Shown piece after piece: positions 50,844 through 62,625 of a DNA stretch of 64,000 nucleotides (positions are counted from its first letter, which is position 1; the number at the start of each line of letters is the position of its first letter). Made by a program: the position numbers and the translations under genes. Source of the DNA: Amoebidium appalachense (taxonomy: Eukaryota; Ichthyosporea); NCBI GenBank assembly GCA_963693365.1, contig CAVNZM010000014.1:5084001-5148000 (forward strand). Direction: 5' to 3'. The notes below the pieces were generated by a model, which had not been told where the DNA came from, did not search any database, and saw only the letters and a program-made list of their open reading frames with translations.

Positions 50844-51773
50844 GGGGGAGGGGGGGAGGGGGGATTGTTGTTTCCTTGTCGCGTATTATGATATTGAGAT
50901 TGTGGCATGCTGCACACGGATATGTCTATGCTAAGTGTCCCCATGTGGTTTTGAGTATCCGTACCTTAAATTTTGATGATTAATCACCTTCAATTTGTAT
51001 GCAAGTATGAAATGTATTCTAGCAGACCTGAAAAACGATACACATATGCGTGTTGGGAGTTTTCGCACAAGCTGTCTAGTTTACTGATGTATATGTGCAT
51101 GTATGTGATGTGTAGCTTTTTTCAGCTTTTTTTTTTTGATCTCCCCAGCCAAATGGTGCTGTGCATTTCCCGATATTTTGGTTGCAAGCCTAAATGTGTA
51201 CATACGTACCTTATGGAACTGTTACATGTGCGTGACACTATTTTTTTGGATGTGTTGTGTATTGTCTTGGTATGCATGCTGTGCATATATTTGTTGCGGC
51301 TAAATACAGCTTTCAGTCAAACAAAAACAAAGTGAGCTTCGTCCAACGTCACATTGTTGACCCGGTACTTAATTAAAACAAAAAATGCGCCGAAATTTGC
51401 TGCATGTGTCCCCCCCCCCCCCCTGTCCTCCCTGCTGTTTCAGCCCCTCCCAGATCCGCAATGCCCTAACCGTTATGTTGTCCTCTGCCATACAGAAAGC
51501 CAGTGGTTGCAAATGCCGATAAATATTAGACATAAAAGCAAAATAATCGTTGAATTCAATCTCACTGTATGGATTACTGCGCAACTGGGTATTTTTCCCC
51601 CCATATGGCCGGCGATACATGCATACCCTTCTAGTCCTGGAAGTTAACGTTTTAGAGCAGTCAATGACATTGTATGCCCGAAAGCAAAAGCCGTATGTAT
51701 GGGAGACTTCCAGATGTATTACTATAGCATCATAGCTTTCCTCAGGGTAACAGCCTGGAGGAAGGGTAAGTGT

Positions 51774-51832
<59 letters not shown>

Positions 51833-52176
51833 GTCTGTGTACCAGTTTCGTCTCTCTCTCCCTCCCTCTCTCTCTCTCTCCCCCTCTCCCCCTCTCCCCC
51901 TCTCCCTCTCCCTCTCCCTCTCCCTCTCCCTCTCCCTCTCCCTCTCCCTCTCCCTCTCCCTCTCCCCCCCCCCCCCCCCCCCTCTCTCTCTAGGTCTCTC
52001 TCTCTCTCTCTCTCTCTCCTCCCCCCCCCCCCCCCCCCTCGCTCTCTCTCTCTCCCCCCCTCCCTCTATATCTCTCTCCCCCTCCCTCTCCCTTCTATTC
52101 CAGTCTCTCTATCGATCTCTTTCTTTCACTCTTTCTCTCCCCCTCTCTATCGACTTCTCTGTGTGTTTGTGTACGC

Positions 52177-52254
<78 letters not shown>

Positions 52255-52558
52255 GTGTACAATGTGTACACACACACGTGTGTGTGTATATGTGTGTGCA
52301 GAATCTGTGATTATGTTCACAACGATCACCGTCATGATCATGATGATAACCATTTTTGGGCTCTTGCAGCCTGGAATCCAAACTCTTTTTTCTTTTATTA
52401 AAACCGTTCAGCCTGCGGCAACTTTAAAAACGAAGTTAAAAAAATACAGATGGTATACTGTGTATACGCATTTAAGTAACACGACGGTTAGGTTGAGCTG
52501 TAATATTTAAATCGTTAAAGGAATGCAATGTAGCTCTAACCATTTGTTCCTACAGGGC
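50476..52558. other. ADK 3' flank and intergenic DNA
   Basis: 50476-51000 has two similar segments around 50590-50640 and 50715-50760 (TTTTACCATATGTGGATGCT and TTTTTATCATGTGCGGATGC), G-runs (50554-50578, 50814-50850) and AT-rich DNA. 51000-51770 is ordinary and without a convincing gene. 51788-51830 is a G-run, 51847-52160 TC-rich, 52168-52258 alternating CG then GT. The block near 50865-51020 recurs at the right edge of the window. Confidence 0.6.
51788..52260. repeat. G-run, (TC)n/(TCTCCC)n and (CG)(GT)n cluster
   Basis: A 43-bp G-run, about 310 bp of pyrimidine-only TC/TCTCCC repeat with embedded C-runs, then an alternating GCGCGC/GT stretch. The homopyrimidine block can form triplex DNA (general knowledge). 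Confidence 0.95.
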
Positions 52559-53695
52559 CTACGCATTTAGGGGGCGGAAGTTGGAGGTCACATCTGGTGA
52601 TGGAACAAAAGTATAAATGTTGTAAGACACTTCCTTAGCACCGGAGCTGAAATCCAATGCGGTCATATTGATGTATTGCCACACAAAGCTGTTATAGCTG
52701 CGAAGGCAGACACCCATGTTCTTTGTGTCGTATAGAACACTGAAAAGAGAGACATCTCCCTCATACTTAAACGAAACCTCTCCGTCCTTCATTGTCGGGG
52801 GGGCTATCGACGTTCCGTTGATCTGGTCACCGACGTTTATCATATGTGCCATAAGGTTTATTCCTTTTTCTGCCGTGGGAATGAGGCTTTTGTCCTGTGC
52901 AAAATGAAGGAACACTGCGTATTTAACGAAACGGCTCCCGCCCTGCACGTTACCGGGAAGACCCACCATAGAACCCCAGTTTCCGGCTGGACCAAACGTA
53001 ATCCCCCCGTAATTAACGGGCTCTGGGTTGGTAGGACGCATGGTGGGTGCATAATTCGCGAGGTTTGTCATCTGCCAGTCGTAGGGCGGAGAGTTGGTCA
53101 TAACGCCGACAAAGTTCTTGTAGATGTCAAGCTTGCCCCCCTTTGTGTACTCGATGACTATCCCCTCTCCGCTTCTGTCCGTCACAGCGTAATGAAGAGG
53201 AACGATACCCATATTCGGAACAATCATCCCCTCAACAACCATATTAGGGAGAGTGTCGTTGACCTCTGCAACCGTTGCGTGCAAGCCGAGAATCCAATCG
53301 CAGAGGTAGCCTTGTGTCAGCGTCACGTTTTTCTGTTCGGGAGTTCCCTTTTGATATGATGCGTAGTCGGGGAAGTAGAGGGCAGCACACTGAAGACCCT
53401 CTATGTTCATTCCGTCAATAGATGCGTCCATGTAAAGGGCCTCCGCACCCATGTAGCCGTAGTTCACTTTCCATTTTGCACCGGGGGTTCCGTCGGCACG
53501 AGGGGATTGGAAAATCTTGCCCTTGGGGTGGGTGCGAAACCTGTTCGGAAACCTGGACTCGCGGGCACTAAACTGCGTATCTCTTCCCACAACGGCGGTT
53601 CCATCTCCAGTAACCGTTTTGACGTAGTTACAGGCGAGAGACTCGCGTGTAATCGTAAGGGAAAAGGCGAGCTGGAACAGAAGAATTGGTTTCAT
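52559..53695 (-). CDS. secreted penicillin V acylase / choloylglycine hydrolase-like amidase, paralogue A
   Basis: Intronless, 378 residues. The Met at 53695 begins a signal peptide (MKPILLFQLAFSL...ESLA) that ends directly before Cys22; in this Ntn-hydrolase family the new N-terminal Cys is the nucleophile that cleaves linear amides such as penicillin V, bile-salt conjugates or acyl-homoserine lactones. Family hallmarks follow in order: VVGRDTQF, MDASIDGMNIEGL, WILGLHATVAEVN, PLHYAVTDRSGEGIVIEYT, GVMTNSPPYDW, GLPGNVQGGSRFV. Counting from the Cys as 1, Arg17 is kept but position 20, normally the catalytic Asp, is Gln, with Asp at 18. The real substrate cannot be told. A TATA box lies about 110 bp upstream. 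An alternative start 27 codons upstream would bury the signal peptide and is less likely. The family is commonest in bacteria; transfer is possible. Confidence 0.88.
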   Translation of the reverse strand: MKPILLFQLAFSLTITRESLACNYVKTVTGDGTAVVGRDTQFSARESRFPNRFRTHPKGKIFQSPRADGTPGAKWKVNYGYMGAEALYMDASIDGMNIEGLQCAALYFPDYASYQKGTPEQKNVTLTQGYLCDWILGLHATVAEVNDTLPNMVVEGMIVPNMGIVPLHYAVTDRSGEGIVIEYTKGGKLDIYKNFVGVMTNSPPYDWQMTNLANYAPTMRPTNPEPVNYGGITFGPAGNWGSMVGLPGNVQGGSRFVKYAVFLHFAQDKSLIPTAEKGINLMAHMINVGDQINGTSIAPPTMKDGEVSFKYEGDVSLFSVLYDTKNMGVCLRSYNSFVWQYINMTALDFSSGAKEVSYNIYTFVPSPDVTSNFRPLNA

Positions 53696-53802
53696 TTTGC
53701 CTGTGTGACACAAAATCGGCACATTACACTCTTTGTGTGCCTGATGGGTTTCAATTGTCTGAAGCGCTTTGTACATGTGTTGTTATGGAGCCTCGCTCAA
53801 CC

Positions 53803-53970
53803 GGTTTATATAGTCGAGAAGCCCGGGTTTAAAAATAGGGTTGTTTGTTGTGGCTCACGTTTGCGCCAATCAACAGACTTCATCCCCATGTTATCGAATC
53901 AAAATGCTTAATGCTTATCGTATTCCGATTGGTTTTCCACGCACTCGTAAACCGATTCCTATTGGTGTGT
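53803..53970 (-). promoter_or_regulatory. TATA/CCAAT promoter of acylase A
   Basis: On the minus strand TATATAAA (53805-53812) lies about 110 bp before the ATG. Further upstream are a plus-strand CCAAT (53866-53870) and two minus-strand CCAAT boxes (ATTGG on plus at 53928-53932 and 53961-53965). Spacing and most of the sequence are kept in unit B. Confidence 0.7.
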
Positions 53971-54324
53971 TTCAACCAAAGCCGATCCCCCTACACTCTT
54001 AGTTGTTGGGCGAGTCCTATGTATCACACAAAGAGTTATTTCTTATTTTCCGATTTTGGAATTTAGGCAAAGTAAAATTCTGTTACAGGCATACGACTGC
54101 ACGTGGTAATACACATAGTAAAAATCGATAAATCTTTGTTTCGCAAGGGGTTTCAGGTATAACAAACGAGGTTCCAGTTTCCATAGTTACTAGCTACACG
54201 TATGGAAAAGGCATCTTAAATTCTTGGGAGTGGTTACACAGTAATACACACATACGACCAACCCCACAAAGGGTAGTTGCGAGGGAACCTAGGAGACTGA
54301 GAAAAAGCAGAAAAAGCATTTGTT

Positions 54325-54530
54325 TCCATGTTTACCATCAACATTTGTTGAACATTCCCCTGAAGGCAACACAGCCCGTTTATTGAACACAAGCGCCGAG
54401 TATGGGAGTATACTCACGCGCAACTTTATGGTGTACACACAGAGGGGCGCTGCAGTGTACCCAGACCCTGGGCTGAATGGTTGTTTCTCAGGAATATTTG
54501 CTTGGGTCTTTCGAATGCGTAAGGCATTCC
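54325..54530 (+). other. candidate exon conserved between units A and B (copy A)
   Basis: Upstream of and divergent from the acylase. The segment with VEHSPEGNTARLL and NFMVYTQRGAAV ends at a possible donor, CGAATGC|GTAAGG, before a C-run and (TC)n array. Copy B at 62395-62550 keeps EHSPEGN, NFMVYTQRGAAV and the donor CGAATGG|GTAAGG, but the frames diverge after AAV. Coding status is undecided. Confidence 0.35.
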
Positions 54531-54561
54531 CCCCCCCCCGCCACACACACACACACACACA

Positions 54562-54636
<75 letters not shown>

Positions 54637-54662
54637 CTCTCTCTCTCTCCCCCCCCCCCCCC

Positions 54663-54697
<35 letters not shown>

Positions 54698-55339
54698 CCC
54701 ATCTCTCCTCTCCCCCCACCGCCCTCTCTCCCCCTCCCCCTTCACCCCCTCATCCACTCCTCCTTCACTCTTTTACTCATCTTGCTTCCCCTGTGGATTC
54801 AACCCGTTAGGATGCGTGCAGGTGTTCATGCCTGTGGGTTTTTTGTGTGTTTTTACGAGCGTATTACTGTGTGAGGCATGTGTTTTTGTGTCCGGGGTGT
54901 GAACGTGTGTGGGCAAGTACGCTAACATGCCCACCATCTTTGTGATCCTACATTCTCCTTTCTTTTATCACCCTCTTTTCCCCCTGCGGCTCCCCTTTCC
55001 CCTTTGCCTCCCCCTTAACTCCCCACCTCACCACTTCCCCCCTCCATAACCCCCCCCCCCTCCCCGCCAACTCCTCGCCTCTCTCCCCCTGCCCTGCCCC
55101 TCCCCCTGCCCCCTGTTCACCCCCCTCCAGCCCCTGCCTCTCCCCCTCCTTCTCGTGCTCTCTCTTCCTCTTCCTACCTGTAATTTTTATTCACAAGCAG
55201 GGGCATCCACATTCATGTATTCCGGGTGGGCCCGGTATATCTGCCTTGCCGTGACTTATTTTTCTGTGTGGGAGATAACCAGACCACTAACATAATTTAA
55301 AAGATCCTTCCTCGTTTTTGGTAATAAGTCAGGCTCGCC

Positions 55340-55640
<301 letters not shown>

Positions 55641-56508
55641 CCCCCTCCCCCTGCCCCCCTCTCCCTCTCTCTCACTTTCGATGTCCCTCCTCTCCTCCCT
55701 CCCCAACACCCGGTGCACCTCCCTCCCTCCCTCCTCCCTCCATCGCTCCCTGCCTCCCCTCTGTTCCCCACGTTCCGCTTTCACTCTGTCCCCTCCCCCC
55801 CTCCCCCCTCCCCCCCTGGCCACCCCATCACCTCCCCACCTCTCTCCCACCCTCTCGTCGTACAGCCCTTCCCTCCCCCCTCTCCCTCCCTCCCTCCCTC
55901 CACCCCCCTTGCTCTTCCACCTACCCCTCCGTCCTCTCCCACCTGTGTCCCGCCCTTTCCTTCTGAGGATGTTCCATGAATGTCTTTCTGTACACGTATG
56001 TATTATACCCTTAAATACCCCACCTACCAACCCACTTTAGGGATCAACATGGACAAGTCAACGCTTGCTGACAATGTGGTGCCAAACAGGTACGAGGTGT
56101 TTTCGCCGGACGTTCTCAATTAGGCGGATTTTTCTCTTTGCCGTTTCAACTCTCCCTCCCCTCCTTCTCTACCTTTCTCTCTCCCTCTTGTCCTCCTCTA
56201 CCTCTCTCCCTTCCTCTCCTCCCGCCAACTCCCTTCCCCTCGCCATGGCTCTTCCTCTGTCTCTTTGTCTCAGTCTTTGTTTCTTTCTCTCTGCTGCTCA
56301 CCCTCTGTCTCCTCCATCTCCCCCCCCCCCCCCCCCCCCCCTCCCCCCCCCCCCCCCCCCCCCCCACACCAAAAAAAAGAAAGAAATTTTTGTTCCTGCT
56401 GTTCATCCTCCTTCGCCCCACCCATCCCCTCCACTCCGCATGCCCCCCCCCCCCCCCCCCACCTTTCCCCTCGGTTTTTCCTTTTTTTCTTCCCCTGTGT
56501 ACCCCCTT

Positions 56509-56539
<31 letters not shown>

Positions 56540-56654
56540 TTCTCCTTGTACTTGCTTATCTTCCCGTAATCCACTATGGTGCTTTAAGACAAAAGGTTAT
56601 CCTTTGTTTCTATTGTCCAAATTGAAGATTGGTTACCGATCCGGGAGGGGAAGA

Positions 56655-56655
56655 A

Positions 56656-56710
<55 letters not shown>
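56655..56710. repeat. G-run of ~50 bp
   Basis: Among the longest pure homopolymers of the window, between AAGAAG and AGGATGAGGG. Confidence 0.95.
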
Positions 56711-56711
<1 letters not shown>

Positions 56712-56964
56712 GGATGAGGGCGCAGTCAGTGCAAGCAGAGCTGTTGGTACTAGATGGAAGGATAGATTTGGGTGGTGAGCAGGGGGAGAAGGGGGATGGC
56801 ATATGGGAAGGAGTGGGAGGGAAGTGGAAGAGAGGTCTATTTTTCTCCATCCTGAAGATTGCTCGCATTTGGAGGCAATAAATAATGCACTGTGGCTTTT
56901 TTTGGGATCCTCCCCCCTCCCCCCTCCCTCCCATCGCCCCTCCCCCCTCCCTCCCATTGCCCCT

Positions 56965-56995
<31 letters not shown>

Positions 56996-57321
56996 CCTCT
57001 ACACAGACACACACCACCACCCCTACCACCACCACCACAAGCACTAAAGACACAAGTACCCCCCTCCCTCCCTCCCCCCCCCCCCCCCTCCCCCCCTCAC
57101 CCCTACCTCCCTCCCTTGCCTACACATGCAAGAAAGCGAGTGCACACACACACACATGCGCTTCTTTTCGTAAATGATGGGCAACAAATACATAATGCTG
57201 GCTTCTTCAGACTAAAAATAAAATAAGAACAAAAAAAATAAAAAGGTAAAAAGCACCACCATCATCACCTGTCTGTTCTACGCAAGCAAACCGTTCTCGA
57301 TGAATCTCACTTCCATCACTT

Positions 57322-57353
<32 letters not shown>

Positions 57354-57529
57354 CCCCACCTCCCCTCCAACCCCCACTCCTACCCGTACCGCACACAACA
57401 AAATAAAAAGGCCTGCATGTTGTGCTCTCCGTCGTGAATGTGTACTTTGCACTCTGTAACACAAATAAACCCCCTCCACCCTCCCCCTTACCCCCCCCCC
57501 CCCCCTCCCCCCTCCCTCCCCCCGTCATC

Positions 57530-57650
57530 ACCTGTGGAAAGGAGGTGTGGGTGGTCCTTCCACCCCGTTCCACCTGTTTCCGCAGAGGAAATGGTGGACA
57601 CTGTAGGCGTGGGAGATGCATTTGTCTGTGTGTGTGGATGGGGGATTTAC
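57530..57650 (+). pseudogene. ADK exon 2 fragment in unit B
   Basis: About 100 bp are nearly identical to ADK exon 2 (50095-50200): GTGGGTGGTCCTTCCACCCC, then CGCAGAGGAAATGGT. The translation keeps GWSFHPVPPVSAEEMVDTVG but the signature reads GVGDAF instead of GAGDAF, and after FV the sequence turns into a GT-rich stretch. The upstream ATP-site strand is replaced by C-runs. No exon 1 accompanies it, so it is not a working kinase gene. Confidence 0.85.
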
Positions 57651-57816
57651 GCATGTGATTGGACGGAAGTGCAGGTGCACAGCATGACTCCCTGTTGCTA
57701 ATAATGGCCAGCAGGGGATCAGTGAAAGTAGGATCACGGGTACTTTGGAAATCGGGTCTGTTCATTTTTGTTTTTCGTGGGCCATAGGCCTCATATTCTT
57801 CAAGTTTCCCCATCGG

Positions 57817-57818
<2 letters not shown>

Positions 57819-57857
<39 letters not shown>
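57819..57857. repeat. T-run of ~39 bp followed by GT/GTGC repeats
   Basis: The longest T homopolymer in the window; on the minus strand it is an A-run preceded by a CA/CACG repeat. Confidence 0.95.
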
Positions 57858-57858
<1 letters not shown>

Positions 57859-57863
57859 TTGTG

Positions 57864-57895
<32 letters not shown>

Positions 57896-57954
57896 TGTGT
57901 GTGTGTGTCTGTTGGTTTGTGTGTGGGGGAGGAGGAGGGGGGGGGGGTTGAAAT

Positions 57955-58245
57955 GTCACCCATGGTCAGCTACACTAGGGTAAACTAATTAGCTTATTTT
58001 CGATGGAAAATATAGCTCTATTTATTTTATGATTATGAAATTTGGGAACTGCATGCACTTAGTAAGTGAGAAACATATAAGTTTACAAATTAATATTTGT
58101 CACCCATGGTCAGCTACACTAGGTTAAACTAATTAGCTTATTTTCGAGGGAAAATATAGCTCTATTTATTTTATGATTATGAAATTTGGGAACTGCATGC
58201 ACTTATAAGTGAGAAACATATTAGTTTACAAATTGATATTATCTT
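57955..58245. repeat. 144-bp tandem duplication
   Basis: Two nearly identical copies starting GTCACCCATGGTCAGCTACA at 57955 and 58099; they differ at a few bases and a 2-base indel (TTAGTAAGTG / TTATAAGTG). A fragment of a third (TCAGTCACCC...CCCATGGTCA) follows. AT-rich, no frame. Confidence 0.95.
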
Positions 58246-58849
58246 GATTTCAGTCACCCGCTGTATGCCCATGGTCATGCCCGGTTAGCCAGCAATGTCG
58301 AACTCAGTATTCTGGTACCGGTGGAGTCAGTGAGTGAGATGTGTGGAATCTCGAAAATGCCCTCCCCCTCCCTATGGCACGTGATATCATTATGGGGTTA
58401 ACCCTTTTCACCGACTCGAGCCTCAAGAGAGACCATTCTCAGGTATTGGTGGGGGGGTGGGGGAGGGGGGTGGGGTGGGGGGAGGGGGGGGGGGGGTGGT
58501 GAAGGGGGTTTATTTGCTTGGTATATCCTCTCCGCGTTCTCATACCAGGTACATCATAGATGACGGGTGGTGTGTTATATATCAGGGTTTTTAAATACTT
58601 AGTGAAACATCAGATCAGAGTCTAAGAAGAAACTTAATTATTTGGGTTCGCCGGTGTTTTTTTCCGGCGCTAATACACTTTTACTCCAACTACTGTAACA
58701 CACTTAGCCCAGGGGATTTGCCCCAGCCTCGCGATTGGGGAGCACCAGGCATCTCACCGAGCAAAAACGTACCAATAAAATTTAAACACGGACGCTCATT
58801 GGTTCAACTACGATGGGGCAAGATTTGTAGCTGTGCTTAAGTGGCAAAA

Positions 58850-58990
58850 ATGCTTGGCAAAGGCATGGTGATACTTAAGGCGATATGGGTGCTCGTGTGT
58901 TTAATTTTGTTCGGCTGTGTTTGTTTATCAATACCAGTTCTGATTTATCGTTTTCATGTTGAACCGTTAACCCTTCTGAAGCGCACCACC
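58850..58990 (+). other. possible first exon of a membrane protein
   Basis: ATG at 58850 opens MLGKGMVILKAIW and a strongly hydrophobic segment (VLVCLILFGCVCLSIPVLIY) followed by RFHVEPLTLLKR, before the frame runs into CA repeats. CCAAT-type motifs precede it (CCAAT at 58772, ATTGG at 58798). This looks like the N-terminus of a type II or signal-anchored protein, but no second exon was identified. Confidence 0.3.
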
Positions 58991-59025
58991 TGCACACATG
59001 TGCACACACACACACACACATACCA

Positions 59026-59970
<945 letters not shown>

Positions 59971-60416
59971 ATGGCATTTGGAGCTACAGCATAAGGGATG
60001 GTTTAGATTTGGTAGTATCTGCATGGATACGTATGACCTGAGGCTCGTAGTCTGCCCAATGTTTTTATTTAATTTTTTTTTCACAAAAGTTTACTGCTCA
60101 AATGTGCTTGGCTTAAGCGTAGCAATCTAGAAAACAAAAAAAAACCTATTCTTCCCTCATACAGAGGGCAAAAGACACAATCGAACAACCGTTTTGCGTT
60201 TTACCAGTACGCATGCAATGAAAAACTTAAGCACATATTTACATTAATATTCAATCGAGTCAAGCTCTTGCGCCGGAATATGGCTTTTTTATAGTTACAG
60301 AGATGTGTTAGGACGCTGTATACACACGGTGTCACACAAAAGTTTCTGAGCTGAGGCCATGTATAAACGACCAAAGGAATTCAAAACTTGGTTTTGTAGT
60401 GAGGCGCCCCCCACTG

Positions 60417-61553
60417 CTACTTATTCAGTGGGCGAAAGTTAGAGGTCACATCTGGTGACGGAACAAAAGTATATATGTTGTAAGACACTTCCTGAGCACC
60501 GGCACTGAAATCCATTGCGGTCATATTGATATATTGCCACACAAAGCTGTTATAGCTGCGAAGGTAGACACCCATGTTCTTCGTGTCGTATACAACACTG
60601 AATAGGGAGGCATCACCCTCATACTTAAACGAAACCTCTCCGTCCTTCATTTTCGGGGGAGCTATCGCCGTACCGTTGATCTGGTCACCGACGTTTATCA
60701 GATGCGCCATAAGGTTAATCCCTTTTTCCGCCGTGGGAATAAGGCTTTTGTCCTGTGCAAAATGAAGAAACACAGCCAAGTGAACGAAACGGCTCCCGCC
60801 CTGCACGTTACCGGGAAGACCCACCATAGAACCCCAGTTGCCGGCTGGAGCAAACATGGCCCCGCCGTAATTTACGGGCTCTGGGTTGGTAGGAAGCATA
60901 GTGGGTGCATAATTCGCGAGGTTTGTCATATGCCAGTCGTACGGCGGAGCGTTGGTCATAACACCGACAAAGTTCTTGTAGATGTCAAGCTTTCCCCCCT
61001 TTGTGTACTCGATGACTATCCCCTCCCCGTTTCTGTCCGTCACAGCGTAGTGAAGAGGAATCATACCAAGATCCGGAACAGTAATCCCCTCGACAACCAT
61101 ATTAGGGAGAGTGTCGTTGACCTCTGCAACTGCAGCGTGCAAGCCGAGAATCCAGTCGCAGAGGTATGGTTGTACGAGCGTCACGTTCTTCTGCTCAGGA
61201 GTTCCCTTTTGATATGATGCGTAGTCGGGGAAGTAGAGGGCAGCACACTGAAGACCCTCGGTGTTCATTCCGTCAATAGATGCGTCCATGTACAGGGCCT
61301 CTGCGCCGATGTAGCCGTATTTCACTTTCCATTTTGCACCGGGGGTTCCGTCAGCACGAGGGGATCGGAAAATTTTGTCCTTGGAGTGGGTACGGAACTT
61401 GAAGGGAAACTTGGACTCGGGGACGGCAAACTGCATATCTCTTCCCACAACGGCCGTTCCGTCTCCAGCGACCGTTTTGACGTAGTTGCAGGCGAGAGAT
61501 TCATGAGTGATCGCAAGGGAAAAGGCGAGCTGGAACAGCAGAGTCGGCTTCAT
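60417..61553 (-). CDS. secreted penicillin V acylase / choloylglycine hydrolase-like amidase, paralogue B
   Basis: Intronless, 378 residues, the same length as paralogue A and alignable without gaps. Signal peptide MKPTLLFQLAFSL...ESLA precedes Cys22. It shares the family blocks WILGLHAAVAEVN, PLHYAVTDRNGEGIVIEYT, GVMTNAPPYDW and GLPGNVQGGSRFV. The active-site segment reads GRDMQF, again Gln at position 20 from the Cys and Asp at 18, so that unusual state predates the duplication. Differences from A are scattered single replacements (for example SPPYDW/APPYDW, NMGIVPL/DLGMIPL), with the frame fully open, so both copies appear functional. It is downstream of a TATA box at about 111 bp. A Met six codons upstream is an alternative start. 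Confidence 0.88.
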   Translation of the reverse strand: MKPTLLFQLAFSLAITHESLACNYVKTVAGDGTAVVGRDMQFAVPESKFPFKFRTHSKDKIFRSPRADGTPGAKWKVKYGYIGAEALYMDASIDGMNTEGLQCAALYFPDYASYQKGTPEQKNVTLVQPYLCDWILGLHAAVAEVNDTLPNMVVEGITVPDLGMIPLHYAVTDRNGEGIVIEYTKGGKLDIYKNFVGVMTNAPPYDWHMTNLANYAPTMLPTNPEPVNYGGAMFAPAGNWGSMVGLPGNVQGGSRFVHLAVFLHFAQDKSLIPTAEKGINLMAHLINVGDQINGTAIAPPKMKDGEVSFKYEGDASLFSVVYDTKNMGVYLRSYNSFVWQYINMTAMDFSAGAQEVSYNIYTFVPSPDVTSNFRPLNK

Positions 61554-61661
61554 TTTGCCTGTGTGACACAATCGGGGTGTTGCAAAGAGTGTGCCTGATG
61601 GGTTTTATGATTTGAAGCGCTGTGTGTGTGCCACTGTCTGGTATGGAGCCTTCCTGAACCG

Positions 61662-61842
61662 GCTTTTATATAACGGGAGGACCGCCGCCCGGGTTTAAAA
61701 ATAGGTTTGTTTGTTTTGGCTCATCATTTGCGCCAATCAACAGACTTCATCACCATGTTCTCCAATCAAAATGCATACATATCTATCAGTTCTGTTTTCT
61801 CCGAATGGTTTCCCACGCACCCGTAAACCTTTCCTATTGGTC
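61662..61842 (-). promoter_or_regulatory. TATA/CCAAT promoter of acylase B
   Basis: Minus-strand TATATAAAA (61664-61672) about 111 bp before the ATG. Plus-strand CCAAT at 61733-61737 and 61762-61766 and ATTGG at 61836-61840. Relative to unit A one CCAAT is gained (GAATC to CAATC context) and the middle ATTGG is lost to AATGG. Confidence 0.7.
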
Positions 61843-62582
61843 AAGTTTCAACACATTGATCCCCCAAACTTGGGGCTTGTCGTGTGTGTGTAGTCTTTTC
61901 TTTGACTGGATTTATCCAACGGGAAGATATGCAAGTATGCACGGCATACTTAGGAGGCAATAAGAAACTTCACGAGTTATCCAGTAACAAGTGCATACTG
62001 AGATACCTGAACACTGTGTGAAAATCATAAAGATACTCAATGTGACGACCAACAGAATCCAAGAAAAAGTCTAAAGTGTTCACATTGCCAGCCAGTGTAG
62101 CAGACACCCGTAGGGAAAGAGGCAAAACGCGACATCAGAACTCACACCTATCAACATGCTTTTGATTAATATGTGTAGTCTTATTCACAGTAGTCTCGGG
62201 ATTTGACTCAGCAGCCTGGCAGACAATCCGATAATCGGAAATTCTCTGTATACATAGGGCTGGCCCCACAAATGTGAGTATTGGGGGATCAAGTTCATGA
62301 AAACTGTGCAACGACTCGCAAAAACATAGCCTCTATCAGCCTACATCAACATCGAGTAGGGAAAGAGAAAAAAAGATACTTACAAATGGTCTCCATGTTT
62401 ACCATTGAACATTCCCCTGAAGGCAACATATTCCGTTTAGGGAACATTAGCACCGCAAATTTTATGGTTTACACACAGAGGGGCGCTGCAGTGACAAACG
62501 ACAACATGGATTCGACGGGTGTTTCGGGGGGTGTTTGCTTGAGTCTGTCGAATGGGTAAGGCTCCCTCTCTCATCTCTGTCC

Positions 62583-62625
<43 letters not shown>

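Larger units (their letters stand above)
48450..54950. repeat. segmental duplication, unit A
   Basis: Matches unit B (56140-62800) in order and orientation over many separated blocks: CTGTCTCTTTGTCTCAGTC (48556 / 56258), GGAGGCAA near 49269 / 56871, GTGAATGTGTACTTTGCAC (49703 / 57434), the ADK exon (50095-50200 / 57535-57640), the acylase gene with promoter, the candidate exon at 54325, and a tail ending near CCATCTTTGTG (54936 / 62789). Blocks are separated by C/G runs and insertions of different length. Boundaries are approximate. Confidence 0.8.

Noticed and set aside
52844-53359. 171-codon antisense frames inside both acylase genes (also 60702-61217)
   Set aside because: Same position and length in both paralogues, but explained by codon structure of the conserved sense gene; no independent signal.
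53693-53776. 27-codon upstream extension of acylase A
   Set aside because: It would place the signal peptide internally; paralogue B has only 6 such codons, so the Met before KPILLFQ is the better start.
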